DNA of 64,000 bases from Todiramphus chloris collaris (taxonomy: Eukaryota > Chordata > Aves > Coraciiformes > Alcedinidae), in NCBI GenBank assembly GCA_025345505.1, contig JANVCC010000021.1:32730893-32794892 (forward strand), given 5' to 3'. This document shows positions 35,689 through 48,748 of the stretch, one piece after another. Each line of letters opens with the position of its first letter. Position 1 is the first letter of the stretch. The notes under the pieces are model-generated. The model was not told the origin of the DNA. It saw only the letters and a list, made by a program, of their open reading frames with translations, and searched no databases. Position numbers and translations under genes: made by a program.

Positions 35689-38326
35689 CTTATTTGAGTT
35701 TTTAAATTCAGATCAGTAGAAAAATGTATACTAAGCAGTGGAGAACATATGTGTTTATTTGTGATATTTTGAAGAACCATTTTGATGAATATTCAAAAGA
35801 CATCACTGGAAGTAGAAGTTCTCAGAGTTCTTGTTATAATGAGCGTTCAGACACATGTGGCTTCTGCCCAAAATTGCTGTCTAATCTGAGACCAGATAAA
35901 ATGCTGAATGTGATGAACAAGGGCATGGGGAGGAAGGATCATCATGCAAAGCAAACAACGCACAATGGATGTTACATGCAGTGACTGTGACTTAATTGGA
36001 ATTGCTTATATACAACAGTGAAAAGCAAGATAAAAGAATGTACCCAGAATAGCCAGCAACAATAGCTGATTCAGAAAGGTGTTAGGAGAACAATTCATCG
36101 GAGAATTCTTCAAAATATCTGCTACTAAATCCAGTGCTATACTGTCACTGATCTTGTATAAGAATAGATGTTACAATGTATCTATCATTGCAGGCAATTG
36201 TATATTGTTTGAATTTGCCAGTAATATGTCACACATAGATTTTTGCCTCATTTTTCTTTTTAAAGTTATGCAAAAAGTTCTGACAGGTTTCAGAGAGGTT
36301 TTATTATCATTTAATAGTGTTTTAATTTTAAATTCTTGTGAATCAGCAAGTGTTGAGAAGTAATTTTAGAAATACCCAAAAGCCTAAGCAGTGGAAATCA
36401 GGGTATCCAACATTCTGTAAAAAATGCCTGCTGGACTCAAATGTATGGATTACTTCTTGCTAAATGTTGACAATTTGTAAATGCTTTGTACAACTTCAGT
36501 AATGTTCTCCAGCAGGGGAAAAATGAAGTTCCTTTCCATTCTTTTCAAATTGTGTGTTAAGAGAATAAGATAAGATCTCTACCTTGAAGAGAAATTCCAA
36601 CGCTAAGCAGAATAACTACTGGAAGACAGCTTCTTCATTAGGCCACATATTTTTACTGTTCTGTGTAAAATGCTATTCAATGCCAGAGGAGATTTTGGAA
36701 GGAGAAATGGGAAAGAAAACAGGACGATGCAAATAATTAGGAGATGAAGATTAGAAAGCTGTAGAGTCAGAAATATATGTGAGGATGAATGCATTACAGT
36801 ATTTTAGATGGATTATATCAGTGTTAACTTTTTTGGGGAGAACTTCATAATGCAGTGAAGTATGTGAGTATGATTGGTACTTCCCTAGGAATTTTTAGGA
36901 TTGAAAGCATTTGGTGATGGACAAAAAGTTTCTGTCCTCTTTCTGTTACAAGATCTTACTATTTTAAGATGGATTCCTTGTCCAAGCTACTGTTCAGATT
37001 GTCTATAAACTTGTCAATTTGTGTACTTCATTTACTTTTGTGTTTGAGCACATGTGTCTGTGAGTAGGCAGGACAGTAGTCAAGGTTCTCCTTTCTACCA
37101 GAAAACTGAGCACATAGCATATTCCAGACTCTTGCTGACAAATATTTGCCAGTAATATATTGCAGAGAGGTATTTACCTCATTTGATAACCAAGAACTTG
37201 TTATTTAAACAGCTTATTAGACTGAAAGCTAACAATTAAATGGATTCAAAACTAAACTAATTAAGACTACTTTAATCTATGTGATGTTATAGGCCACGTC
37301 TCTATTGTGTGTAGGAAGAATTTTAAAAGGCCTGTAAAACCTTGTATTATGATTTCAATATTGTTTTTTTGTGGCACAAGTTACCTCTGGAAGACAACAA
37401 ATGGGTGTTGATGATCCTTTCACTATGAGGAAAAGATGATGTGACAAGTAGTAAAACACAATAGAGGTAACTTGTGAATGCTGACAATAAATATCTAGTT
37501 CCAAAGGAAGTCTTTGAGCAAACTGGAAGTACCACAAGCCTTTCTTTAAATACTGATGTTCATCTCTCATTATTTCATAATAAGGATTTTTTTTAATATC
37601 TGAAATTAGGAAGAGCAATTTTTGATAAATACTCCAGATGAACTCTTCTGGATTAGTTGGTTTTCTTATCCTGTTTCTGCTTTAACAAAATTCTTCTGTG
37701 AAAATAGGAAAATGTCTACTCTCAGGCCTTTGCACTTACATCCACAGAATCACAGCAAATCAGTGACCTGGTTCAGTGTTCTGCCCTGAGTAAAGTTGTT
37801 CTGCTTCTGATTTTTACCATAGATTATTTGAAGTGAGATATATTTGTAACTACAAGATTTAAATTCTGGTCAACATAGCAAGAAAAAGAAAAGAAAAAAA
37901 CCCAGAATTTTAAACCTATCCATTTCTAAGGATGCTATGAGCCATGTATAATATTCTAATGAAAAAATGTCTCTTTCATTACAAAAATGTTTACAGAAAG
38001 TTAAGTTTTGAAGTAGTAATTCTTGTAAGACAATACCAAGAAAGGTCATTCTCAATCAGCAAATGAGGTGCTGAAGAACTGACATTTTTAGAAAAGGAAA
38101 ATAAAGTTTGTGGTTAGCCAATTTTCAGCAAAGCTTCTTAGTGGATTAGTGGTTGTCTACAGATAGGATTGTCTATATAATTAGGCTTAGATTCATCCTA
38201 TTACTTGATACCTTGTCAGGTGCCTCACTGGAAGTTTATTAACTGCTAGCTCACTGTTTTGTAAGAGAAGGTAGTACTTGCAGAGAGTGATTGAGATTTA
38301 AGGTTTGCAGAACTACCTAAAGATGT

Positions 38327-38370
38327 GCTCAACTTTGACTATATTTGCTCACCTTTGACTGCATTTGCTC
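38327..38370. repeat. 20-bp tandem repeat, 2.2 copies
   Basis: GCTCAACTTTGACTATATTT is followed by GCTCACCTTTGACTGCATTT and then GCTC. Three mismatches between the full copies. Confidence 0.9.
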
Positions 38371-40409
38371 TTACATGCATCACTTGCCTGAAATGATGGA
38401 GCTATGAGTCTAGTCACCAGATCCTGGACAGAGGAACACTATACATTTTTACAGTAATAATATAGATTTCTGCAAGTAAACTAGAATTTCTAAGCTATTT
38501 TGATACTGAAAAGCACTTCTAGACAGAACAGGTTTTGCTAAAATGTCTTAATCTGCCTTCCTACAAAGATATGCCACTTTCCTTACTGAGCCCTATTTCT
38601 AATTTAGCTATGATCTGTACTAAATTACACAACTGAATGTCTACAATGGAAAATTTTCAAAAACAGATCTTCTAAGGTTCTTGAACTATAACACTGTGAA
38701 GTTCATCTCATTTAACTCTGACCATGTAAATGTTTGTCACCCAAGCTTAACCTAACTGGGATCCTTGTGTCATCAAAAGAAAGAAATAGGCATCTTCAGG
38801 GGAAATTTGTGCTGCTTATCTTTGACAATCATTTTGGAAAGGAAGGAACTGCCATTTGAAGGTAACAGTTGCTCTGCAGTGGCTATCCACTATCTGATGG
38901 CACTGTTAACACACATAAGGTGAGATGGATCCCATTGATATCTAAAATTCTTCTCTAATATACTCTTCTGCTGTTAATCATTTCCACTTGTATTAATCCA
39001 CACAGAGCAGCTTAAGACCAGAAAGCTCAGGCAGTTGAATGCTGCATACAATATTCTTTCCAAACATCAGTTTTCCACATTTATATTCATTTTTATTTGG
39101 AGCTTTTAAATAGGCTTTCTAATATTGGCCTGGTCATCTTTTCTATATTTTTCAAAAATACATTCTAGAAAGTGTACACACAATTTATCTTCTTAGTTGT
39201 TCAGTTCACTCCACATGGCAAAGCCATTGCTCTGTGAAAGTCCCATTTTTAACCAAGTTTATGCTTATTTCAGTTTTTACTTTTACCATTACAAATAATG
39301 TCTCTTTTTTGTGTGGTTTTATTAAGTATTTTCTTCTTGCTGTCTTTGTTTTTAGTTTCCAATTTCTACATGTGTATATAGACCTACTGATTTAATTTGT
39401 TTTAGTCATTAAGTAAAAGCTTTCATGACTATTTTTCCTATCATTTTAAAGTTGTATTATTACCTTTGTCTTATTTTTATAAATCTGTTTCTTTTTTTCG
39501 TAAGAAAAATCGTTCTGCCTTTGCAGCTAACCTCGGATTCTGTTTGTATATATTCAATTTCCTTCTCCACGTAGATTTCCAGTGCCACTTTGGGCAAATC
39601 ATTTGTGTCTTGGCAGTTCATTTCCTTCTACTGAGAGTATAAATCCATTAACCTTCTGGAAATCTCATGTACAGCTATAGAATGAGCCAGGGATAGTCTC
39701 AGGGTTTTCTTCTGTTCTCAATATCAGGCCCCCCAAATAAGTACTGGTCATGACTGGTGAGTCATGTCTTGCTAACGTTTATTTACTGCCTTTGCTGTTC
39801 TCAATGCCATTGAACATTATTTTCAGAATCTCCACTGCCTTTGTGTTGCTTCAAGCTGGCAACTGTTTTTGGATCCCTTACTGATGAGAGGCTGCAAAAC
39901 TTTAGTGGTATTTTTCAAGGAGGTAGGCAATTGTCTTGCCAGGTTTATTCTGTCCTGAGAACAATTAGGAAACCATGGTTTCAACATGGAAACAGAAGTA
40001 GAGAAACATTTTATTCCTGCTTATGCTAACTGATTAGTAAAGTTAGACAGGAATCTAGAAATGTCAAAACGGTTAGGAGTATGTGCTTTCACACAAGCAC
40101 AGGGGAAGTGTCTTCCGGACCATGACTATTTGAGGAATGTGGGTATTTAAGGAAAAAATTTTACACCTGAATATATCATAAACTCTGCTTAAGCAGCTGC
40201 TTTTTTTCTGTTCTGTTTTTTAGACATCGAGATACAGATACCATTTCAATGCTACTCTCTCATTTCTAGAGTTCTCTCAATTTAATGACTCTCAGGCACA
40301 TGGCAAAGGCCCCCTTTCAGGGAAGCACCTCTATTCCATACAGAGCTTCAATTACATGATTACATTTTTAAGCTTGTGTTTAAGTTTCACACAATTCAGT
40401 GGTTCTTAA

Positions 40410-40437
40410 AGCACATGCTTGAAGGTGAGCATGTGCT
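40410..40437. repeat. Inverted repeat, 10-bp arms
   Basis: AGCACATGCT, an 8-base spacer, AGCATGTGCT. The core ACATG/CATGT is close to a p53-type half-site pair, but the spacing and flanks do not make that assignment firm. Confidence 0.9.
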
Positions 40438-40677
40438 AAAGTGCTTCTCTAAATGGAGATAGATTTAAATGCATGCTTAAGTGCTTTCTTGACTCAGAGA
40501 CCAAGTTATATTCAGAGCTAAACTCGGGTAGCTCTAGTAAGATTAATACAGCATACACAGCTTTTAATTGTAATTATTTTTTTTATATTTTAGCCACTGT
40601 TTCCTCTAGTGTTTCCCATTTGCTACTTTGATATTATTTATGCTCTTTTAAAATTAAGACTGTACAAGTTTGCAATC

Positions 40678-40696
40678 TTTTTTTTTTTTTTTTTTT
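40678..40696. repeat. Poly-T run (T19)
   Basis: A pure run of 19 T. Confidence 0.9.
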
Positions 40697-42432
40697 AAGT
40701 TAATCACACTTTGCTGAAATTACATATCTCAGCATTTCATCTCACTCTGATTTCTCATAACACTGTCATGTAAAGCTGTCTTTCATTCCTACCCCACACA
40801 GTGTAGGCAAGATGTACTAATGGAAACTACTCTGGAGTTTCATATCTTATTACAAAATAAATCAGTCAGGTAAGTGTTATCTACATCCATTACAGTATCT
40901 TTGGATATAGAAATAGGTAGAGAGAGGAATGAAGATTGTAAAAACAAAGGAAGTTCTTTGGTAGTATTCTTTAGTTGAAACTTGTGTTGGATGTTTTAAA
41001 GAAAAGGAAAACAGCTAAGAAGGTTTGAAGCATCTAGAAGTGAATAAATTCTCATTTATTATAGATGAAACATGGATTAACTTCACTGGTGTCTGGGGGA
41101 ATACTACTTGAAGATGTGCACAGCTAAGACTAGCATTAGATTCAAAGCATTTTGGAATCCTATGCGTGTTAGACTTATTAAAAGTACTTCATCACAATGC
41201 CTCCTTCTGTCCAAACCCAGTATACCTAACTCTGCTCCCACCAATCCAAGTAATTCAAAAAACAGGCACTCTGCTAATGTTACTGTCTTGAAAATCTGGT
41301 TGCTGGCCACTATTTTATACATTCCTGCCAGGAATGACTTCTATATGTGCTGATTCTATAGAACTGCATGGTAAAAATCACGTTGGAAAAAAGCTTTTGA
41401 GGTTTTCTTTATTTTTTTGTGCTATAAGTGAAGCTACTCATCTGTTTAGAAAGTTCCTTGGAAAACTCAAAGCTCAGTACTTCACATGAGACTTTTCACT
41501 CATATCCAATGCCTCTGGCTTACAAGCAAGTGTCATATGGTTGCAATTAAAAGGATGTCACAAAAACTTCATTGTAAGTAGGGTAACATATGCTCTTAAG
41601 GGGTTTGTTGCAGTTTCCAGTGCTTTGAGTCTTGCTGGGGTTGGGAGTCACATCTTTCACAGCTATTCAGCTTTCCTGCTTTAGAGATGTCAGCTGACAG
41701 GGTGCTAGTTAAAACATCTTCCGGAAATGTTGACAAGTATCTGAAGGGAGAAAGCCAACTGCTCCAAATAAACAGATGACTGAGAAATAGGATTGGTAAA
41801 TTTTGCTACAGAGGTGGTCCATCTGTCAATCAAACAGACTATGGGTGGCATTTGAGAAATGCTTCCTGTTGAGGGATAGGGGTGGGAAGAGTTTTCAGTA
41901 ATTCTGCCTTCTGCTGTGGGAATGGCCACAGGCTTGCCAAACATGAGCCAGAAACAGGGATGGACAGTGAGTATTTAAAACAAATCCAAGCAACCAAACA
42001 GCACTGGTAGCAGAGAGATGAGCAAAATATAAGAAGATATGTGACTTTCCTGCTTATCACAGAAGGCTAGAGCTGTACAAATTTGGTCAGGTTGCAAGAA
42101 CAAACTGATTTGGTGAGGGAGGTTTATCCTGCATGCCTGTACTCTAAAATGCATAGCTGCAAAATTAGTTGGATGTGTTTACAAAGAAATGCCTTGCAGA
42201 GCTATTTTCTCATTATGAATTTGTAAGAACAGGGGCAGGCATTTGACTCAAGTTCTCAATTCACTTTGGCACATGTACAATCAAATTTTCCTAGATTTCG
42301 GCATAATCTTTACATCTACTATGCAAAGAGAGAAGGGAAATCAATCTGCAAATTGCATGTTCAAAGGCTATAACAACATATTGCCATTTGGTCTTCCTTC
42401 ATGCAAATTTTATTCCCTGACAGAGATTTCCT

Positions 42433-42446
42433 CCCCCCCCCCCCCC
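42433..42446. repeat. Poly-C run (C14)
   Basis: A pure run of 14 C, G-quadruplex-capable on the minus strand. Confidence 0.95.
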
Positions 42447-42945
42447 TTTCATTTTAATCCTTTATTTGGCAGTGTGCTTTCCTTCCCATACGGCTCACGT
42501 ATCAGTGTACACTAGTAATTCAGCTCCAGCTGTCAAAAAATTTAGCAATTTAATGCACTGGGCAGAAAGTAGCTGTTCTTAATTATTCTTCCGTATAACC
42601 CAAATATATTCTTTCTGTTATGAACATTAGGATAAAAAAATTCTGCTGCAGATAAGATCCTATTTCAGTCTGTTGTATGACTGAATTCATCATTACTTCC
42701 ATAAAAGCTTTAAACATATTCCCTTTACCATCTGTGTTAACGTTCTTACAAGGAGAGATATGCTAAGATCCCAGATGATTTTCATATCAGCTAATATTTT
42801 AGCTTTGCTGCAAAAAACTTATTTGGTTATGTGGCAGTAATGAAGATCATTTAATAGGTTAGTTTTATGACAATAGTTTCTCCAGAATTTTCAGTAAAAT
42901 AAAGCTAAATTAAAAAGCCTTAGCAATGTATAGCAATGGGAAGAC

Positions 42946-42971
42946 TTTTTTTTTTTTTTTTTTCCCCCCCC
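42946..42971. repeat. T18-C8 pyrimidine tract
   Basis: Eighteen T followed by eight C, then TGCAG. It looks like a very strong 3' splice-site tract (CAG at 42974-42976). A 34-codon stretch without stops runs from 42977 to a possible donor at 43079. No known protein is recognised in it. Confidence 0.9.
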
Positions 42972-43078
42972 TGCAGATAATGATCTTTTTCCCCAGTGAA
43001 TTCCGCTTTTATACTGGTGGAAATCTATTTAGAATGGCAAAGTTTAGTAAGGCATCCACTTCTGTGTCTGTCATAAAG

Positions 43079-43767
43079 GTGACAGGGGTCATAACATTGA
43101 AAGTTTTAAATATGTAAATAGTATTAAGGCTATTTACAAATTCTGGGTGATGTGTTTTTTTTGAAAACTGAAAATTTTTCAAATTTATTTTATCCTGTGA
43201 ATTGTTGTTAGTTGTTTGATTGCACTCTGCCTAAACCATAATCATTCTTTATGACTTTAAGATTTCCTTACAATATCATATACTGCTATAGTTATGCTAA
43301 CCTGATTTTAAAAGGTAAAAAATAAAATTAAAAAAAAAAAAAAAACAGCAGAAAAGCAAAAAATGTGCCCCCTCCCTCAGCCTTGAGATTCAGATGTCAG
43401 AACATATATCTGAGTCAGAGTTCAGAAAGCTCAGAAACTGACCAAACGGACGTGGGTTTTTACAAACAACACGAATATTTGTTAGCAAAAGTACTTTTAT
43501 CTTAATAGGGTGATTTGGTGATTTTGTAAAAAAAGAGAAGATCAGAGTAATTTTGTTCAAGAACAGTGTTAATATTCTGCTTGTGATGGCCTTAATCAGA
43601 AGAAAGGTCTCCCCTCTTACATGACTTACAGTATTTTCTATGCAGGGTATGAGGGTACGTAGAGATTATAAACACATATTTGGGGCAGAAGAGATCTGGG
43701 CCTGATGTTTGTAAAGTGTGAGAATATGTGACAAAGAACTGATTTGATTCAGGACAGTATTAAGTCC
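43079..43767. other. AT-rich noncoding DNA, no gene recognised
   Basis: Only an A16 run (43330-43345) stands out. Nothing else is supported. Confidence 0.6.
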
Positions 43768-44277
43768 AGCTCTAGAGCTCCCAACACAAGAAGGACATGG
43801 ATCTGTTGGAGTGGATCCAGAGGAGGGCTATGAATATGATCAGTGATCAGCAGTCTGGAGCACCTCTCCTATGAGGACAGGCTGAGAGAGTTTGGCTTTT
43901 TCAGCCTGGAGGAGAGAAGGCTCCAGGAAGAACTTCTTGTGGCCTACCAGTGTATGAAGGCAGCCTACAAGAAAGCTGGGGAGGGATATTTTACAAAGGC
44001 CTGTGGTGACAGGATGAGGGGTAATGGCTTGAAACTGAAAGAGAGTAGATTTATATTGGAAATAAGGAAATTCTTCACTCCGAGCATGGCGAGACACTGG
44101 AACAGGTTTTCTAGGGAAGTTGTGGATGCTCCGTCACTGGATGTGTTCAAATCCAGGTTGGATGGGGTCCTGAGCAACCTGGTCTAGTGGAAGGTGTCCC
44201 TGCCATTGGCTGGGGGGTTGGAACTAGTTGATCTTTAAGGTCCTTTCCAACCCGAACCATTCTATGATTGTATGATT
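43768..44277 (+). mobile_element. CR1 3' end, best preserved copy
   Basis: Plus-strand CR1 tail from the last part of the RT ORF through the 3' UTR. It ends ATTCTATGATTGTATGATT (44259-44277), the octamer-type 3' terminus that defines CR1. The last part of ORF2 is open from 43840 to 44187 and reads LEHLSYEDRLREFGFFSLEE at the start and SLDVFKSRLDGVLSNLV at the end. A small insertion (duplicated ATCAGTG-like bases near 43836-43848) shifts the frame at its upstream side. 5' truncation at about 43768 is usual for the family. It is clearly younger than the copies at 31.6 and 48.3 kb. Confidence 0.96.
43840..44187 (+). pseudogene. CR1 ORF2 C-terminal fragment, open
   Basis: About 115 codons of the C-terminal end of CR1 ORF2, free of stops and frameshifts up to the natural terminator TAG (44185-44187). 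A TGA lies just upstream in this frame (43837-43839) because of the local 7-bp insertion. There is no RT catalytic motif in this part, so it has no enzymatic function. Confidence 0.85.
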
Positions 44278-44607
44278 AAGCCTGCAGTAATTTACTTTCT
44301 CTCTCAACAAAATCCAATACTACATTGCTACACTTGTATACCTTTAAATGCATTCAGTAAAAAAGGAATGAGGATAACCAACCCAAAGTGTATTTTGTGT
44401 TTACAATGTAGTCTTACAGAACTATGTGTTAATTTGTGTTTTCCACTAGTTGTTCACTTCAAAATAAGCTTTGTTTCTAAAGTCTTCTTGTGATACTTCT
44501 GTACTTTCCTGGCAACTGTATCACTGGTCATAGATGACAGAGGTCTGTATTTTTAAGAAAAAATGTCATATTGGCAGTACTAGAAAATACAGTTAAAAAA
44601 AAAAAAA

Positions 44608-44641
<34 letters not shown>

Positions 44642-47600
44642 AAAAAAAACAAGGCATATTGCTTTTACTTCAAGTACATAGAACTGTATTATTTCTCTTG
44701 AAATGAGATTAATCATGACAGACTGAATACTTGCTCAGATGTAGTGTGAAATTTTCAATGCTACCACACAGGACCTTGAGCTTAGAAGTGCCTTATGGCT
44801 TCTGCTCTGTCAAGGTCACTAAGAATTTGTTTTCTGAATGTATGAAGAAAATAAAATAACAGTGATTTCTTTGGTGGATATATCTGCATTAGTATTTTAG
44901 TTTAGATCAGTTTCACTGTTTTAAAGCAAATTCTCTGGTTCTCCCTTTGTTTTTTTTCTGCAGTGTTTTGAGCTACAGAGCAATTTTGGTGCACTAATTC
45001 TGTTTTAAGGTATTCTGTTTTATTCTTTCAGAGATAGCTAAGCTTTGGCAGGTACACAACAAAGGTTTCTTATCCCTAATAGGATAAGGGATGTGAACAA
45101 ACACTGGACCTCTGGGGGGCTTCAAGCACATGTGGTAGGGATGTTCAGTCCAGGGGGCCAGATATAATATAATTCAAAACAACAATCCTCCCCCTCCCAA
45201 CAACTTTTGTAAGGGCTTTAGTACTAACTGGTGTGATTTACTAAACCACCACTGTTTCTCAAAACTACTTGCTGTTGTGGCCATGGACAGAGCAACAGAC
45301 AGGACTATGGAAATGAAAAAGAGACACCCCATCCATTATGACAAAATAAGCCTAGCTATAAAAGGATTGAAACTTATGTTTATTTCAATAAAAATTCAGC
45401 TTAAAAAGCATTAAAACATCCACTCCAAATTTACAACTTATTCAAGAGGAATAAGTTTTCTAGGGGAGGAAGCAAAATTCTAATTATTAATTTCAATGTT
45501 TTGAATCCATTCTGAGCACTGAGGTGTGTTTTGTAACACAGCCTCAAAGTGTGTGTAAGTACTGTTTTAAAGTTCTAAGTGAATATCTTCTCAAATCTGG
45601 GTTTGTGAAATGATGTTTTTAATAAATAAAATGAAAAGCACATGTTCTATTATGGAAAATCATCTTCATAAGTCTTATTTATCTATTAAATTCAAACTAT
45701 TTTATTCCCTTGTAGTATATTTCTGTTTATGTTGAAGAAAGACTGATTTGAAGTATACACCTTTACTCTTAGGATGAAAAACTTGCAACAAATGGAAGAC
45801 TCTAGGAGTGAAATTATGAGATTAGCAGGGAACTCTTCACATCAGTTGAGAAACTCAATGTGAGAGTGCAGTTCCTATCTGCTTAATACATGCTGGTGGT
45901 GCTTTTGTGCAGATTGAAAATTGTATTGATTCAGTAGAAACTCACAGTGGGGACATGTTATTATGTAGATTATCTCATCAGTTAGCCAATATAGGAATAC
46001 AGAAAATCTTGAGTATTTGAAAAATCAGAGGGGTACCCCATTTGAATGAATTGTCTTTGGTTTGCTTTCAAGGACTCTTTCTGATCAGAGATTATATCAA
46101 GGAATTCTCTAACCTTTTGGGTGTGTCATGAGTAAAGATTTTTAAGTTGCAAAAAAAAACCTCACAAGTTTGATAGAGCTGGAATAATTGAAGTGTCATA
46201 ATCAAGCTGCCTGACAATACAAATAAAAATGTATATTTGTATGGTAGTAATTAGAGAGGATGGTAATAGATTCTACAATTCATAATAATCACTTTTACCT
46301 TGTATTCTTCCTATTTAAATTCAAGTACTATTCAAGTCCATGATTTAAGGCTGTTTTCAGTGTATTTTCAAATCACCCAAAATTGTTACTTTGAAATATT
46401 TATTTTAAATGTATGAAGGATTGGATTTGAACTCATTCCTTTGTGGCACAGATTTGTGAGTTCTTTTGTGGAAACAACTACTTTAGAAAATAATATCAAA
46501 AGCATACTCTGTCAAGTGCAATGACAATGCGCCTGTTTTTGTGATCAACATTTGTTCATCATAAAGAGATCTGCAAGACCTATTGTATGGCAGCTATCAA
46601 GGCGATAACCCCTTATAAACACCACATCTTGAGATTAATAAACACTCCTACTTTCAGCATCTGGAGTGCAAGTTCCATTTTGCATACGATGACCTTGGTT
46701 GAAGCACTGAAACAGAAGTGTGTGTTACTGAATTTATAACTTGACATTAATACCAGCTACAAGGAAATAACATGCCTCACTGTTTTCTGCTTTCTTACTT
46801 TATCAATATTATTTTACAGCTTTATTCATCCAGGAGATATACAGAAGAACATCTTTACCTCTGTTGTTCTCAATGCTGTTTCTTTTAAGAGAACAAAAGG
46901 AAAACTCTGAAAGATGCCCTCATACAATCCTTTTTGTTCTAAGGCCAAATTCAATAGCTGCTGATGTCAGCTGAAAGATACATATTGAATTCACCGAGTG
47001 CCTAACCATTATATAACCTTTATCCAACATAAGACACATAGAGATGCCCGGTAACCTATTGCAATAGACATCTGGAAAAGGTATGGTACTAGTAACTTCT
47101 CATTATTGTATGCATTGGATTTCTGAGTTCGTATGTTTCCATGCTGGGTCTTCTGGATGTTTTCTTTTGAATGCAATTCATCTTCATTGGTTCTGTACTA
47201 AAAGAGCAGAACCTGCTCACCAATTTTATAGACTGCAATATTTTAATTGTTCAGAAAAAAAACCTCCTAAGGACATGACTATTTTATTTTTTTTAGGGAC
47301 GTACTATGTGTTTTCACTATTATGAACTTGCCATACAAGTGGAAAACCTGTAAGTGTCATATATTTTTATGGACTGCCCAAGCATTTTGATTTATTGCAG
47401 TAGTGCCTTTCAAACTGTCCTGAAGAAGGACAGGGGTAATATGCATTCTATGTATACAGTGTTTCTTAGATGGTATTTCTAAAATCTTTAGAGTAGATAT
47501 AATAGATCCATGGTCCTCTAAAACTGTCTGACTTACAGGTACCAACATCAAGGAAATAATAAGCTGTGAGCAACCTCATACTTTCTTCTACATTAGGATT

Positions 47601-48304
47601 TCAGTTTTCTTTTTTAATTTTTCTGCAGCAATAAACCATTAGAAATCCTATGAGGCAACAGGTTGCCTAAGAGTCAGGGGCGAGGGAGCTTTAGAATTTG
47701 CATCCTGATGATATTAAAAAAAAATATTCTGTAGGGCCAAAGTCAACCTTGATTTATATCACATAATGGAGTTACACACACACACAAAATCAAACCAACA
47801 GAAACAACATTAAAAAAAACCCTTCTCAATGAAACAATGATGAGCAAAAGTACAGTATGAGATGGATAGATGTTCTGAGATCCAGGGCCTTATTATTCCT
47901 CAGTGAAATGTTTCTTCAAATAGTTTGTACCCAGTGAGTGCCTTCTGATTCATAACATGACTTAGAGATTCCCATCTGTTGAATTGAAGTATTCCACATG
48001 GTAAATTTAATAAAATAGCTGAGTAGCACACTTCAGAACCTAGTCACATAATAAAGCCGTATCGCTGTGGATTTTGAGACCATCTGTATTGTGAATAGAG
48101 CAACAAGTCATTCACATCATTTACCATACAATAACAGTCAGGAAGCTATTTTAGGAGCAATGGTCCTTACATTGCAGACATCTAGCAAGAAACTACAAAA
48201 TACAATTTATTTACTTCAGTGCTTCACAAAGATTAACTTTATCCTTGGGAGGCTAATAACCCTAGTTTCCCTTAATAGTCCATGGAAAGAAATAAGCTCC
48301 TTCA
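44278..48304. other. AT-rich noncoding DNA, no gene recognised
   Basis: No gene supported. The main landmark is the long A run at 44594-44649. A stretch at about 46520-46800 has smooth, repeat-free texture but nothing that can be named. Confidence 0.55.
44594..44649. repeat. Long poly-A run (A13-C-A33-C-A8)
   Basis: Fifty-six bases, all A except C at 44607 and 44641. It lies 317 bp past the CR1 terminus. CR1 does not end in poly-A, so it is not that element's tail. No parent gene for a processed retrocopy is recognised upstream. Confidence 0.95.
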
Positions 48305-48748
48305 GTTCATTCTGAGCAGAACCCTAACTTGAAGGATGTGGAACATTTGGAAAGAGTGCAGAAGAGATCAAGAAGAGATTTCAAAACAGTGATCTACTTG
48401 TACAGATTATAGGAATTAGACTTGTCATGAAGGGAGATAACAGGGGGATATGAGCATTTTAAAATACATAACGGAGTGCTGCAAAATCTGTTCTTCATGT
48501 AGAAAGTGAAAAAAAAGACAAACAAATTACACAGCAAGGAAGATTTATATTAAGTAAGCAGTACAGATACGGAAACAAGCTGAAAGAAATTTCTTGAGTA
48601 GATGATGAAGCATCTGTCATTGTCAGGCTATAAGAGCAGGTGAGACAGACATCTGTCAGAAAAGCCATAAATATAACTGATTCTATGTGGAAGAAAGGAG
48701 TAGTATAAAAGACCTCTGGAGGTTTCTTAAAGTCCTATGATTTTGTGG
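48305..48748 (+). mobile_element. Old CR1 3' region, strongly diverged
   Basis: Worn CR1 tail on the plus strand: GAACATTTGGAAAGAGTGCA at the left, GGGGGATATGAGCATTTTAA, then GACCTCTGGAGGTTTCTTAA and a decayed octamer end CTATGATTTTGTGG (48735-48748). No ORF survives. Divergence is much greater than in the copy at 43.8 kb. Confidence 0.75.

Larger units (their letters stand above)
31867..42945. other. AT-rich noncoding DNA, no gene recognised
   Basis: No gene or recognisable transposon. Contents are T/G tracts (32525-32628, 35609-35645), T16 at 35673-35688, a 20-bp tandem repeat at 38327-38370, an inverted repeat at 40410-40437, T19 at 40678-40696 and C14 at 42433-42446. The two-strand open frames near 41104-41353 show no known domain. 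Confidence 0.6.

Noticed and set aside
37743..37810. CACAGAATCACAG, like the minus-strand start of a CR1 3' end
   Set aside because: Only about 13 bases match. The following sequence does not follow the CR1 tail closely enough.
40410..40437. AGCACATGCT / AGCATGTGCT as a p53 response element
   Set aside because: The half-site pattern is only approximate and the 8-base spacer, together with imperfect flanks, does not support it. I kept it as an inverted repeat only.
41104..41353. Overlapping frames on both strands (81 and 72 codons)
   Set aside because: No recognisable domain. Overlap on both strands suggests chance.
44528..44716. Poly-Phe frame on the minus strand
   Set aside because: Translation of the long A run at 44594-44649.
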